This document shows positions 26,143 to 34,029 of a stretch of DNA of 40,985 nt, one piece after another. This stretch comes from Nitrospirota bacterium (GTDB taxonomy: Bacteria; Nitrospirota_A; Leptospirillia; Leptospirillales; Leptospirillaceae). Within the stretch, counting starts at the first letter, position 1. Each line of letters starts with the position of its first letter. The notes beneath the pieces were generated by a model. It was not told the origin of the DNA and searched no databases. It saw only the letters and a program-made list of their open reading frames with translations. The translations under genes were made by a program, and so were the position numbers. The stretch lies in NCBI GenBank assembly GCA_023480765.1, contig JAMCWZ010000123.1, positions 1 through 40,985 of the forward strand. Direction: 5' to 3'.

Positions 26143-26676
26143 ATGGGAAAAGTGTCCTCCAGGCTACACACACCAAAGTGGGTTCTATACTTTGCGTCTG
26201 TCTTTTTCGTCTTCGGATTCGACCAGTTCACGAAGAGAATGGTCCAAAGCCGACTTTTTGAAGGGGAATCCCTGACTGTGATCCCCCATTTTTTTCACGT
26301 TGTTTCCATACGCAATACTGGCATTGTTTTTGGTCTCTTTCAGGATCCCGACGGCTGGAGCCACCGTTTGATTTTTATCATTCTGACCATTGCAGCGATC
26401 GTATTGATCCTATATTATAGTTATAGGAGAGAAAGGGAGTGTGGGCTCGAGTTTTACCCGCTTTCAATCATCCTGGGCGGAGCTCTCGGGAATCTGTCCG
26501 ATCGTATTTTGAAAGGAAGAGTGGTGGATTTTCTGGACTTTTCCTTCCACGGGCACCATTGGCCGGCATTCAATGTTGCCGATTCGGCCATTGTTATGGG
26601 TGTAACTTTCCTACTTATTATCCAATTTTCTTCGCAGAATGACCCCAACTCCTCTCCTAGTGATAGTTTGCCATGA
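26143..26676 (+). CDS. lspA: Lipoprotein signal peptidase (signal peptidase II)
   Basis: An inner-membrane aspartic protease that cleaves prolipoprotein signal peptides, it has four hydrophobic helices. The catalytic aspartates lie in GNLSDRI and FNVADSAI, with FDQFTKRMV and RNTGIVFG as further family motifs. The frame opens at TTG 26113, overlapping the ileS stop as TTGA. I chose ATG 26143, which leaves about ten residues before the first helix as is normal, but coupled initiation at 26113 is possible. ileS-lspA is a common bacterial pairing. The lipoproteins in this window (13448, 14324, perhaps 37162) are plausible clients. Confidence 0.93.
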   Translation: MGKVSSRLHTPKWVLYFASVFFVFGFDQFTKRMVQSRLFEGESLTVIPHFFHVVSIRNTGIVFGLFQDPDGWSHRLIFIILTIAAIVLILYYSYRRERECGLEFYPLSIILGGALGNLSDRILKGRVVDFLDFSFHGHHWPAFNVADSAIVMGVTFLLIIQFSSQNDPNSSPSDSLP

Positions 26677-26711
26677 TGAAACAGAAAAATATTTTGGAAG
26701 GAGGGTGTGGC

Positions 26712-27659
26712 ATGGAAAAAGAGTTGAGCAGTTTAGTGCCACAAATCCAGCGCTCGCTTGAGGACCGTGAATGGCTCAAGGCGTTTCATCTTGCATCTTC
26801 GATGCTTGAGAAATACCCTGCCAATGAAACGTTGCGATACCTCCTTCTTGATTCGCTGATACTTGGAGGGCGCTATGATAATGCGCTCGAGAGGGTTCGG
26901 GAGTTTCTTGGAAGTATGCCGGAAAACCACCGCCTGAACTTGTATCTTTTGCACCTCCTGGTCTACCACAAGACCTTTGAGGAGGCTCTCTCCCTTGGAA
27001 AATCCATGCTCAAAGAGTCTCTGACCTCGATGGAAAAAAGGGATGTCTTGCTGCATACAGCTTTTTCCCTGCATGGCACCGGTGAATTGCGTCGGGCTGT
27101 TCGCATGCTCAATGAGCTTCTTGACGAAGATCCATTGAACACGGACGCTCTGGAAACCCTCGGAAAAATTTATTTCGAACAGGGTCATTTTGAAGAAGCC
27201 GAACGGTACTTTCTGGAACTGGCAGAAATGGATCCCGCCCATCCCCGGGTTCACCAGTTGCTAGGGCTCCTTTATTCCGAACAAGGCAAATGGGACGAGG
27301 CCATCATGGAATGGGAAGAGGCCATGGAAGTCGCCCCCAGCGATGAAGTCTTGCGTGAACTGGGATGGACATTAAACATGGCCGGTGAAAAAGAAGCAGC
27401 GGTTTCGATGCTGGAGGAAGCTCTCGATCTGAACCCCTTGAACCTCCAGGCCCGAATCGATCTGGGCTCGGTCCTCATGGACCAGGAAAAGTTCGAAAGT
27501 GCCATACGGGAATGGGAAATTGCAAAAAACCAGGACCCTGAGAACAATACAATTCGACTCTTCCTTGAGAACGCAAAAAAGGCGGTCGCCTGTTCCCCGA
27601 ACGCTCAAAATCTTTCCAGACCAGGAGATTCGAACGGCTCACGCAAACGATCAAGCTGA
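26712..27659 (+). CDS. Tetratricopeptide repeat protein
   Basis: This 315-aa protein is built of TPR-like helical pairs. Clear repeats include ALETLGKIYFEQGHFEEAERYF, VHQLLGLLYSEQGKWDEAIMEW, LRELGWTLNMAGEKEAAVSML and ARIDLGSVLMDQEKFESAIREW (residues about 155-290). Less regular repeats come before. It has no signal peptide, so it is probably a cytoplasmic scaffold. I chose ATG 26712 because GGAGG lies eight bases upstream; the frame opens at 26673 overlapping the lspA stop. The C-terminal 25 residues are polar and disordered. Partner unknown. Confidence 0.85.
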   Translation: MEKELSSLVPQIQRSLEDREWLKAFHLASSMLEKYPANETLRYLLLDSLILGGRYDNALERVREFLGSMPENHRLNLYLLHLLVYHKTFEEALSLGKSMLKESLTSMEKRDVLLHTAFSLHGTGELRRAVRMLNELLDEDPLNTDALETLGKIYFEQGHFEEAERYFLELAEMDPAHPRVHQLLGLLYSEQGKWDEAIMEWEEAMEVAPSDEVLRELGWTLNMAGEKEAAVSMLEEALDLNPLNLQARIDLGSVLMDQEKFESAIREWEIAKNQDPENNTIRLFLENAKKAVACSPNAQNLSRPGDSNGSRKRSS

Positions 27660-27687
27660 TCTTTCCTTCATGTCACCACAGGATTCT

Positions 27688-28689
27688 ATGGCTGAAGAGG
27701 CCAAAGACAATCTGCTTCCTTACCGGGAGTTTCTCGTTCCTCGAGGGGAACAACCAAAAAGACTGGACATTTATCTTTCCAGAAACTGTCTTGGTTTTAC
27801 CCGCTCCCGCGTTCAACGTCTTCTAGAAGAAAAGCTTGTCACGATTAATGACACATTTCCCGTCCCCTCTCATAAGGTCCGGGGCGGGGACCAGATCCGG
27901 GTTCTTATCCCTCCTCCCCGTCCCCAGACTGCCCAAGCGGAAAACATTCATCTCGATATTCTTTTTGAGGATGATGACCTCATCGTTCTCTCCAAACCCC
28001 CGGGACTTGTCGTACATCCCGCTCCTGGCCATTCCAATGGAACACTTGTCAACGGTTTGTTGTTTCACTTTCAGGCTCAAGCGAAAGATCATAAAAAGAA
28101 TATGCTGGAAGAAGACGAAGAGGAGACCGCTAGACCGATGCGAGCCGGCCTTGTGCACCGGCTCGACCAAGATACGTCCGGAGTGATGGTCATTGGCAAA
28201 ACAGAGGCTATAGTTTTTGATCTGATGAAACAGTTCAAGGACAGGACCGTATCCAAGAAATACTTGGCCCTGGTAAAGGGAATCCTCCCCAAGAAAAGAG
28301 GAGAGATTAACGCACCGATCGGAAGATCGACGCATGACAGAAAGAAATTTGCCGTCCGACAGGACGGGAAAGCTTCCATCACACGCTACAGAGTTCTGGA
28401 AACCTTCCATGAAAAATATTCACTTCTGGAGGTTACCCTACTCACAGGAAGAACGCATCAGATCAGAGTCCATTTTCGTCACTTGGGGTTCCCATTGCTT
28501 GGTGACGCAGTTTATGGGTCAAAAGGGCCGGAAAATAAAAGATTCCCCCGGCAGATGCTGCATGCCTGGAAACTTGTCTTTCAACATCCAAGATCGGATT
28601 CCAGGATGGAATTCGAAGCACCTCCTCCACCTGATTTCACATCCGTTCTGGAGAGCCTCACTCCCGTTTCCCATCTTCCGATTACGTAA
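27688..28689 (+). CDS. rluD: RluA/RluD-family 23S rRNA pseudouridine synthase
   Basis: This 333-aa pseudouridine synthase has an N-terminal S4 RNA-binding domain (RLDIYLSRNCLGFTRSRVQRLLEE, ending KVRGGDQIRV) and a catalytic domain. The active-site Asp160 is in HRLDQDTSG, with LSKPPGLVVHPAPGH before and TGRTHQIRVHFRHLG after. An acidic insert (EEDEEE, about 141-146) interrupts the region before the catalytic loop. The domain order fits RluD, which modifies helix 69 of 23S rRNA, though RluA-family members are hard to separate by eye. The start may be ATG 27688 (AGGA nearby) or 27670. It converges on the DUF1015 gene with a nine-base gap. Confidence 0.88.
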   Translation: MAEEAKDNLLPYREFLVPRGEQPKRLDIYLSRNCLGFTRSRVQRLLEEKLVTINDTFPVPSHKVRGGDQIRVLIPPPRPQTAQAENIHLDILFEDDDLIVLSKPPGLVVHPAPGHSNGTLVNGLLFHFQAQAKDHKKNMLEEDEEETARPMRAGLVHRLDQDTSGVMVIGKTEAIVFDLMKQFKDRTVSKKYLALVKGILPKKRGEINAPIGRSTHDRKKFAVRQDGKASITRYRVLETFHEKYSLLEVTLLTGRTHQIRVHFRHLGFPLLGDAVYGSKGPENKRFPRQMLHAWKLVFQHPRSDSRMEFEAPPPPDFTSVLESLTPVSHLPIT

Positions 28690-28698
28690 AAACAGAAC

Positions 28699-29979
28699 CT
28701 AAAGGAGTGTCATAACCATACCCGTCAGGGGCTTCGGATAGAAGTAGGTCGACTTCTGCGGCATCAGTTCTCCTCTGAGGGAAACGTCTTCAACTACTCT
28801 TGGAGAAGATGGTCTGAGCAAAAAAGCCACCGGATATTCGCCGGCACCAACTTTTTGGATGACATCTTCAGCTGATTTGCTGTACCGGAGCAAATCTTCT
28901 TTTGCAACCCGTTCGGGAACAATCCCCAGAACAGGTCCAAGAACCGCTTCCTGAAGCCACCAGCTGTCCAGAGAACGAACTCCGGCGCCCTTTGTTTTAT
29001 CGAGCGATACAATCCTCAACTCTCGCGGGTCCTTGCGGATCAGACCATACAAAATCTTGCTGGTGTCAGACGACATCAATATTTTCAAGAACTGCTCTTT
29101 GTTTTCATACGAAAATATTTCTTCCGTCTTTAGTACACTCTCTTGACGGAACAGTCCGGAAATTAATTCCGGCTGGATATTATGGATTAATCTGTGCGTG
29201 GGCAAGACAGTGAGGTTAGAGTCTTCAAGGGCTGCCAGAAAGACGGTGATAAACTCATAAGGCGCGTCCGGACCACCCTCGGGGTCCTGAGAGCGACGAA
29301 AGTTCCGGTAGGCAAGATACGTTTCATAACGATGATGCCCATCGGCAATAAACAAAGAGACCTTTGCAAAATATTTTTGTACATCTGCAAGGACGGACGT
29401 ATCCGTCACCGACATCAGAGAGTGAACGACGCCGTCGTGGTCTGTTGCCTGAAATTTTGGGGTTGCCGACGCATACAATTTTTCAACGACTGATGCGGTA
29501 GGGTCCGGGTACAAGCAAAAAATTTGGCTGAACGCCGCCCGGGTTTCTTTAAAAAGAGACATCCGGTCTTCCTTCGGACCAGCTAAGGTTTTTTCATGGG
29601 GATAGACAACTTTCTTTTCCCATTCCTCAAGTCTGATGCGCGCAATGAGTCCCTTGATCGTTCGTTCCTTACGAGTATATGGATCCTTGTAAGTCATTGA
29701 ATAAGGATAGATGGAAGGCTGGGAGTCGATAACAAGCACCCCTTCCTTTCTCATCCGGTCCAATTCTTTGCGTGCTTCCGTATAACGGTTATTCTCAGGA
29801 CTTTCCGTGACTGGAGGAATCGGCAATTCCAGACGGATAACATTATTCGGGTCCATTGCGTAAAAATCTTTTTGAGCTTCCTTGGAAATAATGTCGTAGG
29901 GGGGCGCCGTCAGACGATCCATACTCTCTTTTAATCCGCTTTTATAGACCAATCCCCTGAATGGAACGAGTTCAGCCAT
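28699..29979 (-). CDS. DUF1015 family protein
   Basis: This 426-aa soluble protein of the DUF1015 family has the N-terminal VPFRGLVYKSGL and TAPPYDIISKEAQ segments and, near residue 217, the diagnostic ADGHHRYETYLAYR motif. The central part has YPHEKTLAGPKEDRMSLF. The biochemical role of the family is not something I can state from sequence. An AAGG site lies seven bases before the ATG. It is separated by 48 bases from the upstream polyprenyl synthase gene on the same strand, with which it probably shares a transcript. Confidence 0.88.
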   Translation of the reverse strand: MAELVPFRGLVYKSGLKESMDRLTAPPYDIISKEAQKDFYAMDPNNVIRLELPIPPVTESPENNRYTEARKELDRMRKEGVLVIDSQPSIYPYSMTYKDPYTRKERTIKGLIARIRLEEWEKKVVYPHEKTLAGPKEDRMSLFKETRAAFSQIFCLYPDPTASVVEKLYASATPKFQATDHDGVVHSLMSVTDTSVLADVQKYFAKVSLFIADGHHRYETYLAYRNFRRSQDPEGGPDAPYEFITVFLAALEDSNLTVLPTHRLIHNIQPELISGLFRQESVLKTEEIFSYENKEQFLKILMSSDTSKILYGLIRKDPRELRIVSLDKTKGAGVRSLDSWWLQEAVLGPVLGIVPERVAKEDLLRYSKSAEDVIQKVGAGEYPVAFLLRPSSPRVVEDVSLRGELMPQKSTYFYPKPLTGMVMTLL

Positions 29980-30027
29980 GGTTAACCTTTCCCGATTGTG
30001 TTGGATTTGTACGAAATGTTTGTTGGG

Positions 30028-31020
30028 TCAGATGTCTCTTTCGATAACAAAATCAGACAGGAAAAGAAGATTTTGCTTGTGCTGGGAGTCTGGAAAAACA
30101 TCAAGGGAAGCCTTCGCTTTCTGGACAAAGGAGATCGCTTTTTCAAGCGAAAATTCGATCGAACCCGTCGAATTCATCAATTCGACAACTTCGTGCAAGT
30201 GCTGTTCTGTTACATCTCCTTTTCCGATTTTCTGGACAAGGCTTTCCCTTTGGGACGGTGTCGTACGGGAAAGACAATGGAGCAGCGGGAGAGTCATTTT
30301 GCCTTCAGAAAGATCTTTTCCAAGGGTTTTTCCCAGCCGATCCTCGCGTGCCATATAGTCCAGCGCATCATCCGCAATCTGGAAAGACATACCGATATTA
30401 TGCCCAAAATCTTCCAGCGCTCTTTTCTTATCTGGCCCAACACTTCCCAGGATAGCTCCGATTCTGCACGTTCCTGCCGTAAGAGCCGCCGTCTTGCACT
30501 CGATTACGTTTAAATAATCTTCTTCACGGGCAGAAAGGTTGTTATCGAGAATCAGCTCGAGAACTTCTCCTTCCGACATTTTCCGGCAAGCGAGAGTCAA
30601 TGTGTCATTTATTTCATGATCATGAACGCCCGTCGCCATCCAGAGAGCAGTGGCATAAAGGTAGTCCCCCACGAGAACCGCCGTCTGATTGCCCCAGATC
30701 TGATTGGCCGACAGCTTTCCACGACGCATTTCCGCATGATCCACAACATCGTCGTGCAAGAGAGTCGCTGTATGGATAAATTCGACTACGGCAGAAAGAA
30801 GGGATATATGGGGACCGGAATAACCAGAAATGCGGGAGGAAATAATCATCAGCAGAGGCCTTAGCCGTTTTCCTCCGCTCTGGACGATATGGGACGTCAC
30901 CTCTCGTATATAATCGTTGGTATCGCCCCCATATTCGATCAGGCAATTCTCAACGGCCAGCAGATCCTGTTCGTAATCCGCCCACACATTTTTCAAACCG
31001 GTCGCCGACAATGGATTCAT
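30028..31020 (-). CDS. Polyprenyl diphosphate synthase (IspB-like)
   Basis: This 330-aa trans-prenyltransferase has both aspartate-rich motifs, DDVVD (90-94) and DDALD (217-221), with GGKRLRPLL and FIHTATLLHDD around the first and LGKTLGKDLSEGKMTLPLL after the second. This resembles long-chain (octaprenyl/solanesyl) synthases that make quinone side chains, with FIHTATL rather than the short-chain substitutions. There is no ribosome site before the ATG. A promoter-like pair ends about nine bases upstream, so the mRNA may be leaderless. It is transcribed with DUF1015. The chain length cannot be determined by eye. Confidence 0.9.
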   Translation of the reverse strand: MNPLSATGLKNVWADYEQDLLAVENCLIEYGGDTNDYIREVTSHIVQSGGKRLRPLLMIISSRISGYSGPHISLLSAVVEFIHTATLLHDDVVDHAEMRRGKLSANQIWGNQTAVLVGDYLYATALWMATGVHDHEINDTLTLACRKMSEGEVLELILDNNLSAREEDYLNVIECKTAALTAGTCRIGAILGSVGPDKKRALEDFGHNIGMSFQIADDALDYMAREDRLGKTLGKDLSEGKMTLPLLHCLSRTTPSQRESLVQKIGKGDVTEQHLHEVVELMNSTGSIEFSLEKAISFVQKAKASLDVFPDSQHKQNLLFLSDFVIERDI

Positions 31021-31029
31021 GTGGACTAA

Positions 31030-31057
31030 AGTATGCTGGATTGGCTCATTTTGTCAA
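31030..31057 (-). promoter_or_regulatory. Promoter abutting the polyprenyl synthase start
   Basis: Minus-strand TTGACA (31052-31057), a perfect -35, is followed after 16 bases by CATACT (31030-31035, four of six). The -10 ends nine bases before the ATG at 31020. Transcription would begin at or within a few bases of the start codon, and no Shine-Dalgarno sequence is present. Confidence 0.55.
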
Positions 31058-31204
31058 TCATTTTCCCAATGGAATAACAGGATCCGTCCTCTCTCCTGTC
31101 TGGCACAAATAACTTGCCAAGGCTCTGTCCATCCTCCAGTCCGGCATGGTATTCTTTTTTATAGACGACTTTTCTTTGAGCAGATGGGTTCGAAAGGAGC
31201 CGAG

Positions 31205-31525
31205 GTGGGAGAAGATCCCAGGACTTTACAGCAAAACGAGGTTTCCAGAAATATCGAACGGTCCCAGGGCCCGATTCCTTATTGGATGGTAGTCCTGACC
31301 ATTCTCGTCTATTCCGTGGCTATCATCTTGAGCCTCCCCTTGTTTGGAGACCGGAAGGTTCAACCCGGTCACGTGCAAACATTTCTGAATCAGTCACACA
31401 CCCGTCCATGGATCGACTATGGAACCGTTGCCGGGGGGGCCTATTTGGCAATTGGGTTCTTTGTTATTTACTATGTCATGATGGTCCGCCCACGCAAAAA
31501 AAATACCCAAGAGGATTCCGACTGA
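31205..31525 (+). CDS. Small two-helix membrane protein
   Basis: The product is about 106 aa with two hydrophobic helices: PYWMVVLTILVYSVAIILSLPLF, and GTVAGGAYLAIGFFVIYYVMM before a basic RPRKKN tail. I chose GTG 31205 because AAGGAG lies five bases upstream; ATG 31184 is an in-frame alternative. The N-terminal helix context (PIPYW) vaguely resembles the membrane anchor of cbb3-oxidase CcoP subunits, but there is no haem motif, so I make no functional call. Its stop overlaps the likely CTG start of the protease gene that follows, so the two are probably coupled. Confidence 0.7.
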   Translation: MGEDPRTLQQNEVSRNIERSQGPIPYWMVVLTILVYSVAIILSLPLFGDRKVQPGHVQTFLNQSHTRPWIDYGTVAGGAYLAIGFFVIYYVMMVRPRKKNTQEDSD

Positions 31526-32379
31526 ACAGCCTGAGAAGAGTTTACAAGCGGCTGCGTCCTGTCATTCCAATCGTTCTCTATCTATTGACTTTCACCACGA
31601 CAACCGCTGCCGGGTCGATTCTCTCCGGGGCCAACCCCGTCTCCTCTTTCAGTAATTTTTTTTCAGGACTTCCTTTTTCCCTGACTCTCATGGCAATCCT
31701 GACATTTCATGAAGCCGGCCACGTCATCGCGGCCCGTTGGCATGGACTTCCCTTTTCCCTCCCATATTTTATTCCCGCACCCACATTAATCGGAACCTTT
31801 GGCGCTATCATCCGGATGCCTCCCGTTTCTCATACAAGAAAAAGTCTTTTCGATATCGGCATCTCAGGACCGCTGGCAGGATTTTTTCCGTCCTTGATCG
31901 CGCTGGGATTAGGGCTTCATCTCTCCCGCCCGGATACCCCATCCGGACCGTATGGAATAGAGCTGGGGGAGTCTATCCTGTTCCATTATGTTTCAACCTT
32001 TTTCGGACCCCGGGTTGGACCTGGCGAATCTCTTGTTTTGTCTCCCGTCGGATTTGCTGGATGGACCGGTCTTTTTGTAACAGCGCTCAATCTGATCCCC
32101 GTTGGTCAGCTCGACGGAAGCCATTTCCTTTTTGTTTTCTGGAGACAACGCATCCATCGACTGATCTGGTATCTTGTTTTGGGAACTTTGGCCTGGATGG
32201 GTTTTTTTTATTGGGGGGGGTGGTGGATTTGGCTATTTTTCGCCCTTTTAATGGGCCCGAAACACTTCCCTGTTTCCAATCCGAATGAACCATTAGGATT
32301 TGCAAGGATTTTTCTTGCAATCACAATGATCTTTCTCGAAGTTCTTATTTTCGTTCCGGAGCCCTTTACAAAGGGCTGA
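31522..32379 (+). CDS. Site-2-type membrane metalloprotease (M50 family)
   Basis: This multi-helix membrane protein has the zinc-protease motif HEAGH at residues 63-67 and, near residue 190-200, NLIPVGQLDGSH, which supplies the third zinc ligand. It resembles S2P-like proteases that cut transmembrane substrates. The first helix (VLYLLTFTTTTAAGSIL) is a conserved family element, so the start must lie before it. The only nearby candidate is CTG 31522, overlapping the upstream stop as CTGA with AAGAGGA six bases before. ATG codons at 31282/31408 would read antiphase through the upstream gene. The gene ends 14 bases into the convergent inositol-phosphatase-family gene. Confidence 0.83.
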   Translation: MNSLRRVYKRLRPVIPIVLYLLTFTTTTAAGSILSGANPVSSFSNFFSGLPFSLTLMAILTFHEAGHVIAARWHGLPFSLPYFIPAPTLIGTFGAIIRMPPVSHTRKSLFDIGISGPLAGFFPSLIALGLGLHLSRPDTPSGPYGIELGESILFHYVSTFFGPRVGPGESLVLSPVGFAGWTGLFVTALNLIPVGQLDGSHFLFVFWRQRIHRLIWYLVLGTLAWMGFFYWGGWWIWLFFALLMGPKHFPVSNPNEPLGFARIFLAITMIFLEVLIFVPEPFTKG

Positions 32380-33187
32380 CTGACTTCAGAACGTGAATGA
32401 TTTCATCATGAATGTATCCGTTTGAAGCAATGATCATTGGACTCGTCAATTCGTGTCTTGAATTCTTCCTGTCACTGGTTCTCCCCCCCGCCTCCCGGAC
32501 GATGAGACCGCCGGCCGCCGTATCCCAAGGAGCAAGACCGATTTCCCAAAATCCATCCACTGCTCCCATCGCGACATAACAAAGATCAAGAGCCGCGGAT
32601 CCCGTTCGACGAATTCCCTGAACCCTTCTGGAAAGTTGATTAAAAAAAGGAAGGTTGTCGCGCTCGGGGTCTTCAGGTTTTGAAGATGAAAATCCTGTTA
32701 CAAGAAGACTTTGAGAAAGATGAACAGTGTGTGATACGGATATAGGGCTATCATTTAATGTCGCCCCTTCCTCCTTCACTGCCTCAAACATCTGTTGCCT
32801 CAAAGGATCGTATACCAGTCCATAGAGGACCTCACCTTCCGACTCAAACCCGATGGAAATGCCAAAAAAAGGAAAATGATGCGTATAGTTCGTTGTTCCA
32901 TCCAAAGGGTCGATCACCCAACGTTCATTACTGGCCCCCGGAACTGCTCCTCCCTCTTCACCAAGGATCGAATGGTCCGGAAAACTGGCACGGATATGCC
33001 GGATAATCTCTTTTTCCGATGCCCAATCAATTTCCGTAACAAGATCAATCGTTCCTTTATAAGAAATCTTGATTTCACGAGCATACCCTTCCAGCAGGAT
33101 ATTTCCCGCACTCAGCGCAGCTTCTTTCGCCACCCGACGAACGGTCTGAACACTATATTCCAAATGTTTGCCCTCATATTCCATCAT
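32366..33187 (-). CDS. Inositol monophosphatase family protein (SuhB-like)
   Basis: This 273-aa Mg-dependent phosphatase-fold protein has LGEEGG, then DPLDGTTNYTHHFPFFGISIG and the C-terminal WDTAAGGLIVREAGG motif; all three metal-binding segments are intact. The family includes inositol-1-phosphatases and SuhB, an rRNA-transcription factor in enterics. Which role applies is unknown. ATG 33187 and 33184 lack a ribosome site, whereas TTG 33163 has GAGGG seven bases upstream, so the true start could be 24 bases later. The 3' end overlaps the convergent protease gene by 14 bases. Confidence 0.9.
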   Translation of the reverse strand: MMEYEGKHLEYSVQTVRRVAKEAALSAGNILLEGYAREIKISYKGTIDLVTEIDWASEKEIIRHIRASFPDHSILGEEGGAVPGASNERWVIDPLDGTTNYTHHFPFFGISIGFESEGEVLYGLVYDPLRQQMFEAVKEEGATLNDSPISVSHTVHLSQSLLVTGFSSSKPEDPERDNLPFFNQLSRRVQGIRRTGSAALDLCYVAMGAVDGFWEIGLAPWDTAAGGLIVREAGGRTSDRKNSRHELTSPMIIASNGYIHDEIIHVLKSVSPL

Positions 33188-33424
33188 AATAATATTTATT
33201 TTATCTGGCGCCCTTGCTTTCAGACCCGATATTTCAAATTTTCAAGCGTAAACCTGAAACAGAAAATCATTATGGAGTAAGGATAACAACAAATAACGGT
33301 TTATGATACACTCAAGCTCCAGAACTGTGAAAAAGCAAGCCCATTGTTGAATCGCATAAGGGAGAAGCCCGTTCTCGGTCGTTAAACGAGACAAGACAAC
33401 AACAGGGCCGGAGGAGATCAATTC

Positions 33425-33967
33425 ATGTTCGTCACGATTACCTTTATACGCTGGCTCCATTTAGTTGGTGCTGCTGCCCTCGTCGGCGGGATGGTGCTTC
33501 AACTTTTCGTCGTCAGCCCTTTGTTATCAGGGATTGATCCAGCCATTCGCGGAAAACTTGCCAAAAAGGCCACGGATTATTATTTGCCTGTCTTCTGGGT
33601 CAGTATGGCACTTTTGATCATTACAGGAGCTTTCGTCATTTTCGATCGTCTGGTATCCCTCGAAAACATGGTCTTCCCTTACAAAAATTCCTATGAAACA
33701 TTTTGGTTGCTGAAACTCAGCTTTGTTGGTGGCATAGGCCTCCTCGGAATACTTATCGCTCGATTGTCGAATGAGGTTCGAGGTTCATCCCGCGAACAGT
33801 CCGAGTCCCAGAATGATGTCGTCAAAGTCACTTATCTCGAACATCGCAAAAACCGGTTGCGTCATGTCATCAGCCTACTAAGAAATCTGAATGTTGTCCT
33901 GGGAATTTTTGTTCTACTGTGGGCCGCCGTCCTCCAAAATATTTTCGGGCTCTTAATCTTGCGATAA
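33425..33967 (+). CDS. Four-helix membrane protein, CopD-like
   Basis: This 180-aa integral membrane protein has about four helices. The first contains WLHLVGAAALVGGMVLQLFVVSPLL, a pattern common to CopD/DUF4149-type proteins in which the WLH histidine may bind haem or copper. The second (VFWVSMALLIITGAFVIF) and third (FWLLKLSFVGGIGLLGILIA) are followed by a basic loop (LEHRKNRLRH) and a final helix. A GGAGGAG site lies before the ATG. It precedes PEP carboxylase by 62 bases on the same strand. The exact family and function are uncertain. Confidence 0.7.
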   Translation: MFVTITFIRWLHLVGAAALVGGMVLQLFVVSPLLSGIDPAIRGKLAKKATDYYLPVFWVSMALLIITGAFVIFDRLVSLENMVFPYKNSYETFWLLKLSFVGGIGLLGILIARLSNEVRGSSREQSESQNDVVKVTYLEHRKNRLRHVISLLRNLNVVLGIFVLLWAAVLQNIFGLLILR

Positions 33968-34029
33968 CGTTTCGAACTGATGATAAGATAGCCATTGACC
34001 ATTTCATACTTTCCGCCCAGGAGTGAACC

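Noticed and set aside
31282..31521. Upstream in-frame extension of the M50 protease to ATG 31282 or 31408
   Set aside because: The extension reads antiphase through the helices of the preceding membrane protein gene and gives an implausible Cys/Trp/Arg-rich N-terminus.
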